DNA of 64,000 nucleotides, taken from positions 62,001 through 126,000 of the forward strand of contig JBPOFK010000003.1 of the NCBI GenBank assembly GCA_051252095.1, given 5' to 3'. Both the position numbers and the translations under genes were made by a program. The notes under the pieces are model-generated. The model ran no database searches, was not told where the DNA came from, and worked only from the letters and a program-made list of their open reading frames with translations. Source of the stretch: GCA-2401735 sp051252095 (lineage in GTDB: Bacteria; Pseudomonadota; Gammaproteobacteria; Burkholderiales; Methylophilaceae). This document shows positions 51,621 through 61,383 of the stretch, in pieces. Numbering within the stretch: position 1 is the stretch's first letter; each line of letters opens with the position of its first letter.

Positions 51621-54242
51621 TTAATAACCAGAAGGGTTTAATACACTACGTGCGTTGTCAATACTATTAGTGCTTTTTCGCGGTTTTGGCGTGTTTTGAG
51701 ACTTAGAGGCAGAATCAGCATTTTGTTGTGATGGTTCTGTTTGCGTCTCAAGAGGCTTATTACTATTGTGGGTTTGTGCTCCTCTGGATTCTGGCAAACT
51801 AGGTGCCTTTGCGTCATCAGGTAACTCTTTACCTGGCGCATTCCATGGTGTTGTACTTGGTGCTTTCGTGTTTGGTGGAAACGGTTGTAATGGATTGTTC
51901 GGCAAATTATCTGGTGGAAATGCCGATTCAAAGGCATCCATTAATGGCGGCAAGTCCAGCTCAAGCAGTGGGGGAGGGGTTTCATGGTAAAAGTATTCAT
52001 CAATCGCATCTTCATCATCAAAGTCATCAGCAAGCGTACCTGTCACAGGGTCAATACGTAATGACATCACCCCCGCAGGCACTTCGTATGGATTATCTGG
52101 CTTTCCTTTTAGCGCCGTCTCCATATACTTTACCCAGATAGGTAACGCTGCACGCCCACCAGTTTCAGCTCTGCCTAATGTTTGTGGCTGGTCGTATCCC
52201 ATCCAAGCAATCGCTACTTCGTGTGGAGAATAACCTGCAAACCATGCGTCAAACTGATCATTAGTCGTACCTGTTTTGCCAGCTAAGTCTTGTCTACCTA
52301 ATACTTTCGCACGCGTGGCCGTACCTCTTTGTATTACATCGCGAAGCATAGATGTCATGATAAAGGCATTACGTCCATCAATGACGCGCGGTGCGTCTTT
52401 TTCCGCAACAGGATATTTTTTCTCGTCTATCACTTTCCCTTCACTTGTCGTAATCTTGCCGATTAAATGCGGTTTGATTCGATAACCACCATTGGCAAAT
52501 ACCGCATAACCATTAGCTAAACCGAGAGGTGTGACCTCTCCTGCTCCTAATGCCATCGTTAAGTAGGCTGGATTATGTTTAGGTGAGAAGCCAAACTTAG
52601 CTGCATAATCCTGCGTATAGCGCGGCCCTATGCTATCAATAATACGAATAGAAGCGACATTTTTGGATTTGGTCAAAGCAGTTCGCATGCGAATTGGGCC
52701 GTCATACTTGCTATCATAGTTCTTAGGTGACCACTCGTCTTTAGACCCAACTTCCTCCGCAGACATAATAATCGGCTCATCTTCAATAATGCTGGCAGGA
52801 GTGAACCCCTTTTCCAAAGCAGCCGAGTAAACAAATGGCTTAAAGCTTGAGCCCGCTTGACGGTAGGCTTGCGTCACATGGTTAAACTTGTTTTTACTAA
52901 AATTAAAACCACCTACCAAGGCTGTAATCGCACCATTCTGTGGGTTTAATGCAACCAGTGCTGATTCGACTTCAGGCAACTGTGCAATCTGCCACCCCTC
53001 TTTTATTTTGATAATACGAACGACTGACCCGGGTTTAATCAAATGTTTTGTTGTGTCTTTTAACGCTAGATTCCTTTTTAATAGACTCAAGCCTGTACCA
53101 GAAATCTTTAATTTCCCCTCTTTTTTTGTAAATATAGAAACAGATTCGTTTGAAGTGCTTGTGACAATAGCAGGAATAAAACCGTTATATTCTCTCATAT
53201 TGGAAAGGGCGTCTTTCATCCCTTCTTCAATACTGTCTGCATCTAACTTAGTTAAATCAATCCATTTCTCAGCATTTTTGTAGCCTTGCCTAGTTTGATA
53301 TTCCAAAATACCTGAAATGACAGCTTGATTAGCGGCCTCTTGATTGGCTTTGAGAATTGTTGTGTGCACTTTAAGGCCACCATTATAGATGTCATCCCCA
53401 TATTTTTTATACAATAGCTGGCGAGCAAGCTCAGCAACATAGTCAGCATTCACAGCGCGCTTACTTTTCTCAGCCCTTTTAAAAACGAGCTCTTGTGCCA
53501 TGGCTTCATCAAATTGGTCTTGATTAATTAAGCCATAACGATGCATATCTCTCAAAACCTCTTGCTGGCGAGCGATTGCTTTTTTTGGACGATAAAAAGG
53601 ATTATATCCAGAAGGCGCTTTTGGTAAGCCAGCTAATAAGGCTGCCTCAGCTAAGGTTAATTCATTCAGAGGTTTGGCAAAATAGACTTGTGCTGCTGCC
53701 GAGAAGCCATATGAGCGTTGACCCAAATAAATCTGATTCAAATAGAGCTCTAATATCTGATCTTTTGTGAGGGCCTTTTCAATCTTAAGCGCTAATAGAG
53801 ATTCTTTTATCTTGATAAAAATATCTCTTTTTTTATTGGGGCCGGTGAAGAAATTTTTCGCCACCTGCATGGTAATCGTACTTGCCCCTTCGTGGCTTCT
53901 GCCAGTGATATTGTTTTTTAATGCGCGTAACACCCCTTTTGTATCAATGCCGCCATGCTCATAAAAGCGCCTATCTTCAATAGCAAGCACAGCATCTTTC
54001 ATTTTCTGTGGGATGTTTTCGATTTTAGTGAAAGCGCGACGTTCTTCACCAAACTCACCTATTAAATAGCCGTCCGCCGAATACACTCTGAGAGGTTGTT
54101 TTGGATGGTAGTCGGTTAAAGTTTCCAACGATGGTAACGTGGGGTAAATAAGGGTGACTGAAAGTGCAGCGAGTGCGGCCAAGGCTATACCGCTAACAAG
54201 TACAAATAAAATAAGAAAGTGCCACCATTTTTTCAAAATCAT
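51621..54242 (-). CDS. mrcA: Penicillin-binding protein 1A
   Basis: Bifunctional class A PBP of 873 residues. After an N-terminal membrane helix, the glycosyltransferase domain has AVLAIEDRRFYEHGGID (catalytic Glu near residue 86) and EGASTITMQVAKNFF. The transpeptidase domain has GSSFKPF (Ser near residue 466), KSKNVAS (SxN type) and KTGTTND. An OB-fold ODD region lies between. The last 120 residues are Pro/Asp/Ser/Asn-rich and low in complexity (PPPLLELDLPPLMDAFESAFPP), probably disordered in the periplasm. It is divergent from pilM, an arrangement common in proteobacteria. Confidence 0.95.
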   Translation of the reverse strand: MILKKWWHFLILFVLVSGIALAALAALSVTLIYPTLPSLETLTDYHPKQPLRVYSADGYLIGEFGEERRAFTKIENIPQKMKDAVLAIEDRRFYEHGGIDTKGVLRALKNNITGRSHEGASTITMQVAKNFFTGPNKKRDIFIKIKESLLALKIEKALTKDQILELYLNQIYLGQRSYGFSAAAQVYFAKPLNELTLAEAALLAGLPKAPSGYNPFYRPKKAIARQQEVLRDMHRYGLINQDQFDEAMAQELVFKRAEKSKRAVNADYVAELARQLLYKKYGDDIYNGGLKVHTTILKANQEAANQAVISGILEYQTRQGYKNAEKWIDLTKLDADSIEEGMKDALSNMREYNGFIPAIVTSTSNESVSIFTKKEGKLKISGTGLSLLKRNLALKDTTKHLIKPGSVVRIIKIKEGWQIAQLPEVESALVALNPQNGAITALVGGFNFSKNKFNHVTQAYRQAGSSFKPFVYSAALEKGFTPASIIEDEPIIMSAEEVGSKDEWSPKNYDSKYDGPIRMRTALTKSKNVASIRIIDSIGPRYTQDYAAKFGFSPKHNPAYLTMALGAGEVTPLGLANGYAVFANGGYRIKPHLIGKITTSEGKVIDEKKYPVAEKDAPRVIDGRNAFIMTSMLRDVIQRGTATRAKVLGRQDLAGKTGTTNDQFDAWFAGYSPHEVAIAWMGYDQPQTLGRAETGGRAALPIWVKYMETALKGKPDNPYEVPAGVMSLRIDPVTGTLADDFDDEDAIDEYFYHETPPPLLELDLPPLMDAFESAFPPDNLPNNPLQPFPPNTKAPSTTPWNAPGKELPDDAKAPSLPESRGAQTHNSNKPLETQTEPSQQNADSASKSQNTPKPRKSTNSIDNARSVLNPSGY

Positions 54243-54398
54243 AACTAAATTGTTTTATCAAAACCAATAAAGCGACAGTATATAAGCATATGCGAATTAA
54301 CCAAAACTAAACATTCACCTTAATACAAAGGCAAATGTCGTGGAAACAACACAATCTTAACAAAATGGATTAAGTGTAGCATTTAAGTGAAAAATCGC

Positions 54399-54427
54399 TT
54401 TACACTAAGATATGTTGTTGCTAGGAT
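54399..54427 (+). promoter_or_regulatory. Candidate promoter of the pilMNOPQ operon
   Basis: TTTACA (54399-54404) and TAGGAT (54422-54427) with 17 bases between, about 60 bases before pilM. The rest of the mrcA-pilM gap (54243-54484) shows no other clear motif. Confidence 0.45.
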
Positions 54428-54484
54428 TTAATGTAAATTATTGCAATTAAACGTAACTAACGAATATAGAAAGAGAATTTTAAT

Positions 54485-55555
54485 TTGAAATTCGACTTTT
54501 TTAGTGAAAAAACGCCACCATTAGTTGGTGTGGATATCAGCACATCCGCCGTGAAAATGGTTGAGCTATCAAGTAGTGGAGCTGGCGCTTATCACTTGGT
54601 AGGATATTCTGTTGCAGCAATTCCAAAAGATGCAATTGTCGATGGTAATGTCGTTGGTTTAGAGCAAGTCTCAGATGCTGTTAAACTCGCTTGGAAGTTG
54701 CTTGGATCAAAAGAAAAGCGAGCAGCATTAGCCTTGCCTTCATCTGCAGTCATTACAAAAAAAGTATTGCTGACTTCTGATTTGCGTGAAGAAGAGATGG
54801 AAGTGCAGGTAGAAGCTGAGGCGAATCAATATATCCCTTTCCCGTTAGAAGAAGTTAATGTCGATTTTCAGGTAATTGGCCCAGCACCAAATAATGAAAC
54901 AGAATCAGAAGTGCTCATCGCTGCAGCACGTAAGGAAAAAATTGAAGATCGTGTTGCAGCAGCAGAGGATGCAGGTTTAAAAGTCACAGTGATGGATGTT
55001 GACACCTATGCAATTGAAGCTGCTTATAGCTTAGTTGCTTCGCAGTTACCAAACTCTGGAAAAGAGCAAACTGTCATGATTGTGGATATGGGTGCGGCGA
55101 TGATGCATATCAATGTATTACATGATAATAAATCCGTTTATGTTCGTGAGCAGGCGTTTGGTAGTGGACAGCTTACGCAAGAAATACAAAGAAGATTTGG
55201 ACTATCAGCTGAGGAAGCAGAGGTCGCAAAACGTAAAGGTGGTTTGCCAGATAGCTATGAATCTGAAGTGTTACAGCCTTTCGTTCAATCATTGTCAACA
55301 GAAGTTGCGCGTGCTGTACAGTTTTTTACTAGCTCAACGCAGTATAACCGAATTGATCATGTCGTGTTGGCTGGTGGTGGTGCTGCAATACCAACGATTG
55401 ATGTAGCGGTGCAAGATAGAACGCAGGTCAATACCCTTATCGCCAACCCATTTCATGCCATGTCATTAGGAAATAGGGTTAAGCATCAGCAATTAACGAC
55501 AGATGCGCCAGCATTGATGGTTGCGTGCGGTTTGGCCATGCGAGGAGTAGATTAA
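54485..55555 (+). CDS. pilM: Type IV pilus assembly protein PilM
   Basis: Actin-like cytoplasmic protein that links PilB/PilT/PilC motors to PilN in the alignment complex. Motifs: PLVGVDISTSAVKMVELS at the start, NQYIPFPLEEVNVDFQV, VMIVDMGAAMMHINV and VVLAGGGAAIPTI. The start is a TTG at 54485 preceded by AAAGAGAA; no ATG fits, since the conserved PLVGVDIS begins only 12 codons later. The length is 356 residues, standard. The pilMNOPQ genes follow in order. Confidence 0.95.
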   Translation: MKFDFFSEKTPPLVGVDISTSAVKMVELSSSGAGAYHLVGYSVAAIPKDAIVDGNVVGLEQVSDAVKLAWKLLGSKEKRAALALPSSAVITKKVLLTSDLREEEMEVQVEAEANQYIPFPLEEVNVDFQVIGPAPNNETESEVLIAAARKEKIEDRVAAAEDAGLKVTVMDVDTYAIEAAYSLVASQLPNSGKEQTVMIVDMGAAMMHINVLHDNKSVYVREQAFGSGQLTQEIQRRFGLSAEEAEVAKRKGGLPDSYESEVLQPFVQSLSTEVARAVQFFTSSTQYNRIDHVVLAGGGAAIPTIDVAVQDRTQVNTLIANPFHAMSLGNRVKHQQLTTDAPALMVACGLAMRGVD

Positions 55556-56125
55556 ATGATGCGGATTAATTTACTACCTCACCGTCAGATTAAGCGCGCT
55601 GAGAGGCAGCGACAATTTGGGTTAATGGCTTTGTTTACAGCAGTGTTGGCTTCCGCAATTGTGTTTGTCGGCTGGACTTATCTTGGATCTAAAAAGCAAG
55701 CGCAACTAGACAGAAATACAAGACTTGAACAAGCAATCGCAAAATTAGATGTCGAGATAGCAGACATCAAAGAACTTAAAGACCAAATTAATAGTGTGCT
55801 AGAAAGGAAGCAGATTGTAGAAAATTTGCAGACCAATCGTAGCCAGGCTGTAGTCGTAATGGATGAATTGGCGCGTCAATTACCAGAAGGCTTGTTCTTA
55901 AAAAGTATTAAACAAGTTGGCAATGTGATTACTGTGCAAGGTGTCGCAGATACGAATGCACGCGTTGCGACATTAGTTAGAAATTTGGAAGTATCTAACT
56001 GGCTAGAGTCGCCAGTGCTGATAGAAATTAAGGCTGCTACTGTTAATGGCATCAAACAAAATGACTTTACATTACAAGTACAGCTTAAAGCACAGAAGGC
56101 TGGGGACTCTCCAGCAAATGGCTAG
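55556..56125 (+). CDS. pilN: Type IV pilus assembly protein PilN
   Basis: Bitopic inner-membrane protein of the PilMNOP alignment complex. The conserved start MRINLLPHRQIKRAERQRQF binds PilM, followed by a membrane helix (LMALFTAVLASAIVFVGWTYL), a coiled coil and a small ferredoxin-like periplasmic domain. The length is 189 residues. It abuts the pilM stop. Confidence 0.95.
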   Translation: MMRINLLPHRQIKRAERQRQFGLMALFTAVLASAIVFVGWTYLGSKKQAQLDRNTRLEQAIAKLDVEIADIKELKDQINSVLERKQIVENLQTNRSQAVVVMDELARQLPEGLFLKSIKQVGNVITVQGVADTNARVATLVRNLEVSNWLESPVLIEIKAATVNGIKQNDFTLQVQLKAQKAGDSPANG

Positions 56126-56142
56126 AACATAGGCGCCGGATT

Positions 56143-56784
56143 ATGAATTTTGATGATTTTAATAATATAGATTTTAATAATATGGGAAGCTTGCCAGTTC
56201 CAGTGAAACTGGTGCTGCTAAGTGTCCTCGGCTTGCTTATAGTTGCGGGCGGCTATTTTTTATTGTGGAGTGGTGAGATTGATGCTTTTGACCAAGCAGA
56301 GGCAAAAGAGCAAGAGTTAAGACAAACTTTTCTGTCTAAAAAAAGCCAGGCAGTAAAAATTGAAGCATATAGACAGCAAATGGTTGATATTGAAAAAACA
56401 TTTGGCGCACTTTTAAAGCAATTACCTGACCGCTCTCAAATGGATGGGTTGCTAACAGATATAAACCAGTCTGGCCTTGGCCGTGGGTTGGAGTTTGAAT
56501 TGTTTAAACCTGGTCAAGAAGTTGTTGCAGACTTTTATGCTGAAATGCCTATTCAAATTAAGCTACTTGGTAACTATCATGATATCGGTGCATTTGCGAC
56601 AGACGTGTCACGGTTGTCACGTATTGTTACACTCAATAATCTTTCTATTGCGCCCGTTAAGAGCAATTTGAAAAATGGCGGTGGAGCATTGATGCTTGAA
56701 GCAGTGGCGAAAACCTATCGTTATTTAGATTCGTCTGAAATTGCCAGCAAGCGTGCGGCAGAACAGAAAAAAGGACGTAAATAA
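56143..56784 (+). CDS. pilO: Type IV pilus assembly protein PilO
   Basis: Partner of PilN in the inner-membrane alignment complex, 213 residues. Short cytoplasmic N terminus (NFDDFNNIDFNNMGSLP), membrane helix VKLVLLSVLGLLIVAGGYFLLW, coiled coil and a periplasmic domain with YAEMPIQIKLLGNYHDIGAFATDVSRLSRIVTLNN, typical of PilO. The stop overlaps the pilP start by one base. Confidence 0.95.
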   Translation: MNFDDFNNIDFNNMGSLPVPVKLVLLSVLGLLIVAGGYFLLWSGEIDAFDQAEAKEQELRQTFLSKKSQAVKIEAYRQQMVDIEKTFGALLKQLPDRSQMDGLLTDINQSGLGRGLEFELFKPGQEVVADFYAEMPIQIKLLGNYHDIGAFATDVSRLSRIVTLNNLSIAPVKSNLKNGGGALMLEAVAKTYRYLDSSEIASKRAAEQKKGRK

Positions 56785-57290
56785 TGCGCTTTAATCTATT
56801 TTTCCTGTTATTACTGTCGTTCTTACTGCCTGCGTGTGATGGAAGTCAAGGGGATGATTTGGATCAGTTTATGGCAAATTCAGCCAATAATATGAGTAAA
56901 AGTGTTGCACCTTTACCAGAGGTTTTACCTTATACGCCACTAGAATATAACGTTGATGGCGCCTTATATGATCCATTTAAATCAAGGAAAGTGAAATCTG
57001 GTGGCGGTTCATTGCAACCAAACACCAATAGGCCGAGAGAAGCCCTAGAGTCTTTTCCTCTGGAAAGTTTAAACTTTGTAGGCTCACTTAGTAAAAAAGG
57101 GCAAAAGTATGCGCTGATAAAAACACCGGATGAAGCCTTGCAAAGGGTAAAAGTAGGCAATTACTTAGGCCCGAATTTTGGGTTGATTACATCAATTAGC
57201 GAAAACGAAATCAATATTAAAGAGGTTGTTCAAGACGATGTGAGCGGTGATTGGATTGAACGCGATGCTAGCATTAATTTGCAAGAATAA
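56784..57290 (+). CDS. pilP: Type IV pilus assembly lipoprotein PilP
   Basis: Inner-membrane lipoprotein linking PilNO to the PilQ secretin. Lipoprotein signal FLLLLSFLLPACDGS (Cys18), an extended linker with YDPFKSRK, and a C-terminal beta domain (LESLNFVGSLSKKGQKYALIKTPDEALQRVKVGNYLG) characteristic of PilP. The length is 168 residues. pilQ starts 16 bases downstream. Confidence 0.94.
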   Translation: MRFNLFFLLLLSFLLPACDGSQGDDLDQFMANSANNMSKSVAPLPEVLPYTPLEYNVDGALYDPFKSRKVKSGGGSLQPNTNRPREALESFPLESLNFVGSLSKKGQKYALIKTPDEALQRVKVGNYLGPNFGLITSISENEINIKEVVQDDVSGDWIERDASINLQE

Positions 57291-57306
57291 TGAAATGGAA
57301 ATGAAC

Positions 57307-59415
57307 ATGATTAAAAATATAGCAAAATGGGTGGGAATCATACTGTTTGCAACCATTGGTATGATGAGTCTAGCTAGCGCTGAAACGGGCGCATTTAGCA
57401 ACAATATTGAAAGTATAGACTTTTCGCCATTGTCAGGTGGGCGTGTCAGTATTCGTGTAAAGACAACACAACCATTAGCCAATCCTCCAGCTGGCTTTAC
57501 CCTAAAAAATCCAGCCCGCATTGCCTTGGACTTTCCTGGAACAGGAAATGGACTAAATAAAAATAACGTTAAAAGTGAACAAGGTGCATTAAAAAGCGTA
57601 ACACTTGCACAAGCCAAAGACCGTACACGCATGGTGCTCAATTTGTCGAAATCAGTCGGCTATAACGCTGAAATTGATGGTAACGATGTGCTGATTGTGC
57701 TGCAAGGTGCTGCAGGTAATGTCGCTACAACTGCTGCAGAAACCCGCTTTGCAGAAGCTGAAGTCGGTGGTGAAACGCATTCAATATCGAATGTTGATTT
57801 TACAAGAGGTAAGAACGGTGAAGGTCGTGTGGTCGTTGATCTGTCAGACACAAGTACAGGCATCAATATCAAGCAAAAAGGTAAACAAATTGTCGTAGAC
57901 TTTGTGGATACCAATGTTCCCGCTAACTTGCAAAGACGCCTAAATGTCATTAATTTTGGCACGCCAGTGCTATACGTAGATACGATGCAACAGGGTAATA
58001 ATGGACGTATGGTTATTGAGCCTAAAGGAAATTGGGAGCAGTCTGCTTATCAGGCTGATAAAAAGTTTATTATTGATGTAAGACCAGTAATAGAAGATCC
58101 AAATCAATTAGTCAAAGGTTCCAAACCAGGCTACTCAGGTGAGAAGTTATCGTTGAACTTCCAAAATATTGAAGTACGTTCTGTGTTGCAAGTGATTGCT
58201 GACTTTACAGGATTGAATATTGTAGCTAGTGATACCGTCACTGGAAATCTAACTTTAAGGCTTAAAGATGTACCATGGGATCAAGCACTCGATATTATCA
58301 TGCAGAACAAAGGCTTGACCATGCGCAAGGTGGGGAATGTCATCACCGTTGCACCTACAGAGGAAGTTGCTGCTAAAGATAAAGCGGCGCTAGAGGCATC
58401 AAGAGCAATAGAAGATTTAGAGCCGTTAGTCACAGAAGTATTTAGACTAAAGTATCAAAAAGCAGAAGACTTCAAAAATATCTTAACGGGGGCAAATTCT
58501 GGTGGCGGTACGGGTGGTCAAAACAGGAGTATTTTATCTAACCGTGGCAGTGCTGTTTGGGATCCGCGAACTAATACATTATTTATACAAGACACGGCAA
58601 AAAAACTAGCTGAAGTGCAAGACATTATCAACAAAACCGATATTCCAGTGCGCCAAGTGATGATTGAGTCCAGACTGGTACTAGCGGACGAGCAATTTGG
58701 TAAAAGTCTTGGCGCAAGGTTTGGTGTGCAAAGTTCAACTACACCAGGACAAAATGAGTTAAATGTCGGCGGTACGCTGTCTGACACTGGTGATGCCGCT
58801 ACTGGTACAGTAGGTAGCACAACTGGATTAAACAGTAATCTGCCTGTAACGGCAGCAGGTGCAGGTAGTATAGCCTTCAGTTTATTCCGATTACCTGCCG
58901 GATTATTGTTGAATTTGGAGTTGACCGCTCTAGAAACGGACAATCGAGGTAAGATTGTGTCAAGTCCACGTGTCACAACTGCAGATCAGCAGACTGCTAA
59001 AATCGCACAAGGTACTGAAATACCTTATCAGCAAGCATCGAGTAGTGGTGCAACCGCTGTTTCTTTTAAAGAGGCAGAGTTGAGTTTAGAAGTAACGCCT
59101 CTAATCACACCAGACAACAATATCATTATGGATTTAGAGGTTAAAAAAGAGAGTGTCGGAGAGATTTTTGGTGGTGTGCCATCCATCGATACGCAAAACG
59201 TTAAAACACAAGTATTAGTTGCGAATGGAGAAACGGCTGTTTTAGGTGGTATTTACGAACAGACAGAGCGAAATCAAGTTGAAAAAGTACCTTTCTTTGG
59301 CGATATCCCAATTTTGGGTAATGCCTTCAAACGTAGAACTAGACAGGATGATAAATCAGAATTATTGATATTTATTACGCCTAAAATTATGGATGATAGT
59401 TTAGACTTACGTTAA
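57307..59415 (+). CDS. pilQ: Type IV pilus secretin PilQ
   Basis: Outer-membrane channel through which the pilus passes. The frame extends upstream to 57247, but ATG 57307 (after GGAA) begins a proper signal peptide, MIKNIAKWVGIILFATIGMMSLASA, giving about 702 residues. Two AMIN-type peptidoglycan-binding domains fill the first third (GGRVSIRVKTTQPL, GEGRVVVDLSDTS). Next is the STN/N0 domain (SLNFQNIEVRSVLQVIADFTGLNIV), then N1 and the secretin domain with VPFFGDIPILGNAFKRR near the end. Confidence 0.95.
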   Translation: MIKNIAKWVGIILFATIGMMSLASAETGAFSNNIESIDFSPLSGGRVSIRVKTTQPLANPPAGFTLKNPARIALDFPGTGNGLNKNNVKSEQGALKSVTLAQAKDRTRMVLNLSKSVGYNAEIDGNDVLIVLQGAAGNVATTAAETRFAEAEVGGETHSISNVDFTRGKNGEGRVVVDLSDTSTGINIKQKGKQIVVDFVDTNVPANLQRRLNVINFGTPVLYVDTMQQGNNGRMVIEPKGNWEQSAYQADKKFIIDVRPVIEDPNQLVKGSKPGYSGEKLSLNFQNIEVRSVLQVIADFTGLNIVASDTVTGNLTLRLKDVPWDQALDIIMQNKGLTMRKVGNVITVAPTEEVAAKDKAALEASRAIEDLEPLVTEVFRLKYQKAEDFKNILTGANSGGGTGGQNRSILSNRGSAVWDPRTNTLFIQDTAKKLAEVQDIINKTDIPVRQVMIESRLVLADEQFGKSLGARFGVQSSTTPGQNELNVGGTLSDTGDAATGTVGSTTGLNSNLPVTAAGAGSIAFSLFRLPAGLLLNLELTALETDNRGKIVSSPRVTTADQQTAKIAQGTEIPYQQASSSGATAVSFKEAELSLEVTPLITPDNNIIMDLEVKKESVGEIFGGVPSIDTQNVKTQVLVANGETAVLGGIYEQTERNQVEKVPFFGDIPILGNAFKRRTRQDDKSELLIFITPKIMDDSLDLR

Positions 59416-59455
59416 GTATCAGTAAGTCAACCTGACAGAACGTTGACTTTGCCTT

Positions 59456-59489
59456 AAAATGCCTATCATTATTTTGATAGGCATTTTTT
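59456..59489 (+). terminator. Terminator-like hairpin between pilQ and aroK
   Basis: AAAATGCCTATCA (59456-59468) pairs with TGATAGGCATTTT (59475-59487) over a six-base loop, followed by T to 59489. It is a convincing terminator or attenuator for pilMNOPQ. Unusually, its last T is adjacent to the aroK ATG at 59490, so the 3' arm also contains the only candidate aroK Shine-Dalgarno sequence (ATAGG). Confidence 0.85.
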
Positions 59490-60008
59490 ATGATGTCACT
59501 AGATGGCAATATTATTTTTATCGGCTTGATGGGTGCTGGTAAAACAACAGTCGGTAGACAACTGGCCAAACAGATGGGCAAAACATTTTATGATACAGAT
59601 CATGAAATAGAAAAACGCACAGGTGTTAAAATTCCAGTGATATTCGACCTGGAAGGGGAAGCAGGTTTCCGAAAGCGTGAAGCAGCCGTAATTGAAGAAA
59701 TGGCCCATCAAACAAATATTGTATTAGCAACTGGTGGTGGTGCTGTATTAGCACAAGAGAACAGAAAAGTACTTAAAGAGAATGGCTGTGTTATCTATTT
59801 ACGCGCCACAGTTAATGACTTATATAAACGCATGCGACATGATAAGCAGCGCCCATTGTTGCAAAACGTGGATATTAAAGCAAAGTTGGAAACCTTATAT
59901 CAAGAACGCAACCCCATATATACGGAAATGGCGGATATGATTCTCGACACTGGACATCAGCCAGCCAGCACACTTGTTAATCAAATAAAGAAATCAATAC
60001 TAGCATGA
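59490..60008 (+). CDS. aroK: Shikimate kinase
   Basis: Phosphorylates shikimate in aromatic amino acid synthesis. P-loop GLMGAGKTTVGRQLAKQ, shikimate-binding FYDTDHEIEKRTG and EGEAGFRKREAAV, LATGGGAVL, and the lid region MRHDKQRPLL. The length is 172 residues. Two ATGs are adjacent (59490, 59493). Its ribosome site lies within the terminator hairpin described for 59456-59489, so expression may depend on read-through. It overlaps aroB by four bases. Confidence 0.96.
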   Translation: MMSLDGNIIFIGLMGAGKTTVGRQLAKQMGKTFYDTDHEIEKRTGVKIPVIFDLEGEAGFRKREAAVIEEMAHQTNIVLATGGGAVLAQENRKVLKENGCVIYLRATVNDLYKRMRHDKQRPLLQNVDIKAKLETLYQERNPIYTEMADMILDTGHQPASTLVNQIKKSILA

Positions 60009-61087
60009 CACAACAAACACTCATTGTCTCTTTAGCTGAGCGCTCTTATCCAATTCATATTGGTACTGGCTTACTAAGCGAAGTAACATTATTGACTCAG
60101 CATCTCACCGGCAAGCAAGTCGCCATTATTAGCAATACAACGGTGGCGCCATTGTATATGAGAAAAATCACTGACCCACTGCGCAGTCAAGGATTCAATG
60201 TGGTTGAAATTATTTTGCCTGACGGTGAGCAATATAAAAATAGTGAGACATTAAACAAAATCTATGATGCATTAATTGAAGCGCGTTGTGAACGTAATGC
60301 AACCTTAATCGCACTTGGTGGCGGTGTGATTGGGGATTTAACAGGTTATGCTGCTGCGACCTATTTACGTGGTGTGCCGTTTATTCAAATTCCAACGACG
60401 CTGCTTTCACAAGTAGATTCTAGTGTCGGCGGTAAAACAGGCATCAATCATCCTAGTGGCAAAAATATGATCGGGGCATTTTATCAGCCAAAAGTCGTGC
60501 TGATTGATACCGATACGCTCAAAACACTACCCCCTCGCGAGTTGTCGGCGGGTGTGGCAGAAGTGATTAAATATGGTCTGATTCGTGATGCCGAGTTTTT
60601 TAGCTGGCTAGAAAAAAACATGAAACAGTTGATGGCATTGGATGAAACTGTGGTGGCTGAAGCGGTGTATCGCTCGTGTCAAAATAAAGCTGAAGTGGTA
60701 GCAGCTGATGAAAAAGAAGCAGGAGAGCGTGCCTTGCTTAATTTAGGGCATACCTTTGGTCATGCCATTGAAAATGCGATGGGCTATGGCGTTTGGTTGC
60801 ATGGTGAAGCTGTAGCCACAGGGACAGTCATGGCGGCAGAATTATCGCAGCGAATGGGTTGGCTCAATAGCGAGGATGCGGACAGGATTAAAGCGATATT
60901 TAAAACTGCCAATCTTGATAAAGCCGCGCCAGCATTAGGTGTAGAAAAATACCTTGATTTAATGGGCTTGGATAAAAAAGTGCAAGATGGAAAAATCAGA
61001 TTAGTGCTACAACAAGGGATTGGTAAATCCGTGATAACCAGTGATTATGATGTTATAAAGCTAAAAGAAACTTTAGCTGTAGAATGA
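60005..61087 (+). CDS. aroB: 3-Dehydroquinate synthase
   Basis: Second enzyme of the shikimate pathway, NAD- and metal-dependent. Motifs: DGEQYKNSETLNKIYDALIEA, ALGGGVIGDLTGYAAATYLRG, TTLLSQVDSSVGGKTGIN, and metal-binding LNLGHTFGHAIENAMGY with LHGEAVATG. The length is 360 residues. It is co-translated with aroK (ATGA overlap) in the conserved pilQ-aroK-aroB arrangement. Confidence 0.97.
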   Translation: MTQQTLIVSLAERSYPIHIGTGLLSEVTLLTQHLTGKQVAIISNTTVAPLYMRKITDPLRSQGFNVVEIILPDGEQYKNSETLNKIYDALIEARCERNATLIALGGGVIGDLTGYAAATYLRGVPFIQIPTTLLSQVDSSVGGKTGINHPSGKNMIGAFYQPKVVLIDTDTLKTLPPRELSAGVAEVIKYGLIRDAEFFSWLEKNMKQLMALDETVVAEAVYRSCQNKAEVVAADEKEAGERALLNLGHTFGHAIENAMGYGVWLHGEAVATGTVMAAELSQRMGWLNSEDADRIKAIFKTANLDKAAPALGVEKYLDLMGLDKKVQDGKIRLVLQQGIGKSVITSDYDVIKLKETLAVE

Positions 61088-61383
61088 AAAGGAAAGACAG
61101 AATATTCTATTCTAGAGTTTTAAAGCCATTCCTGTTGTAACAACACAACAGGAACACAAAAAAGTAAAGTAAAAGCACATAAATAGTTGCTAGGCACTGC
61201 ATGACTTTGGCATACTGTGTTCAACCTTCTTGTAAATGAATGTTAATAATTTAACAAGTTTGTAGGGAAGTTAAAAATTTCTCTTTGCTGAAGTAATTCT
61301 ATAAAAGTTATAAAGCAAAATGAGGGTGTTTTAGCAGTAAAAAAGTAGTAAAAAACTTTTAAGTAAAATTTTAGGAGAATTAC
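61088..61383 (+). other. Intergenic region between aroB and the porin gene
   Basis: It holds a hairpin (TTCCTGTTGT at 61129-61138 with ACAACAGGAA at 61145-61154) that lacks a T run, so it may be an mRNA-end stem rather than an intrinsic terminator. A candidate porin promoter follows, TTGCTG (61285-61290) and TATAAA (61309-61314) with an 18-base spacer, and AGGAG lies before the porin ATG. No gene was seen. Confidence 0.5.

Noticed and set aside
61129..61154. Hairpin after aroB as an intrinsic terminator
   Set aside because: The ten-base-pair stem is followed by CACAAAAAAG on the plus strand, and the minus strand shows no T run either; only a structural stem can be claimed.
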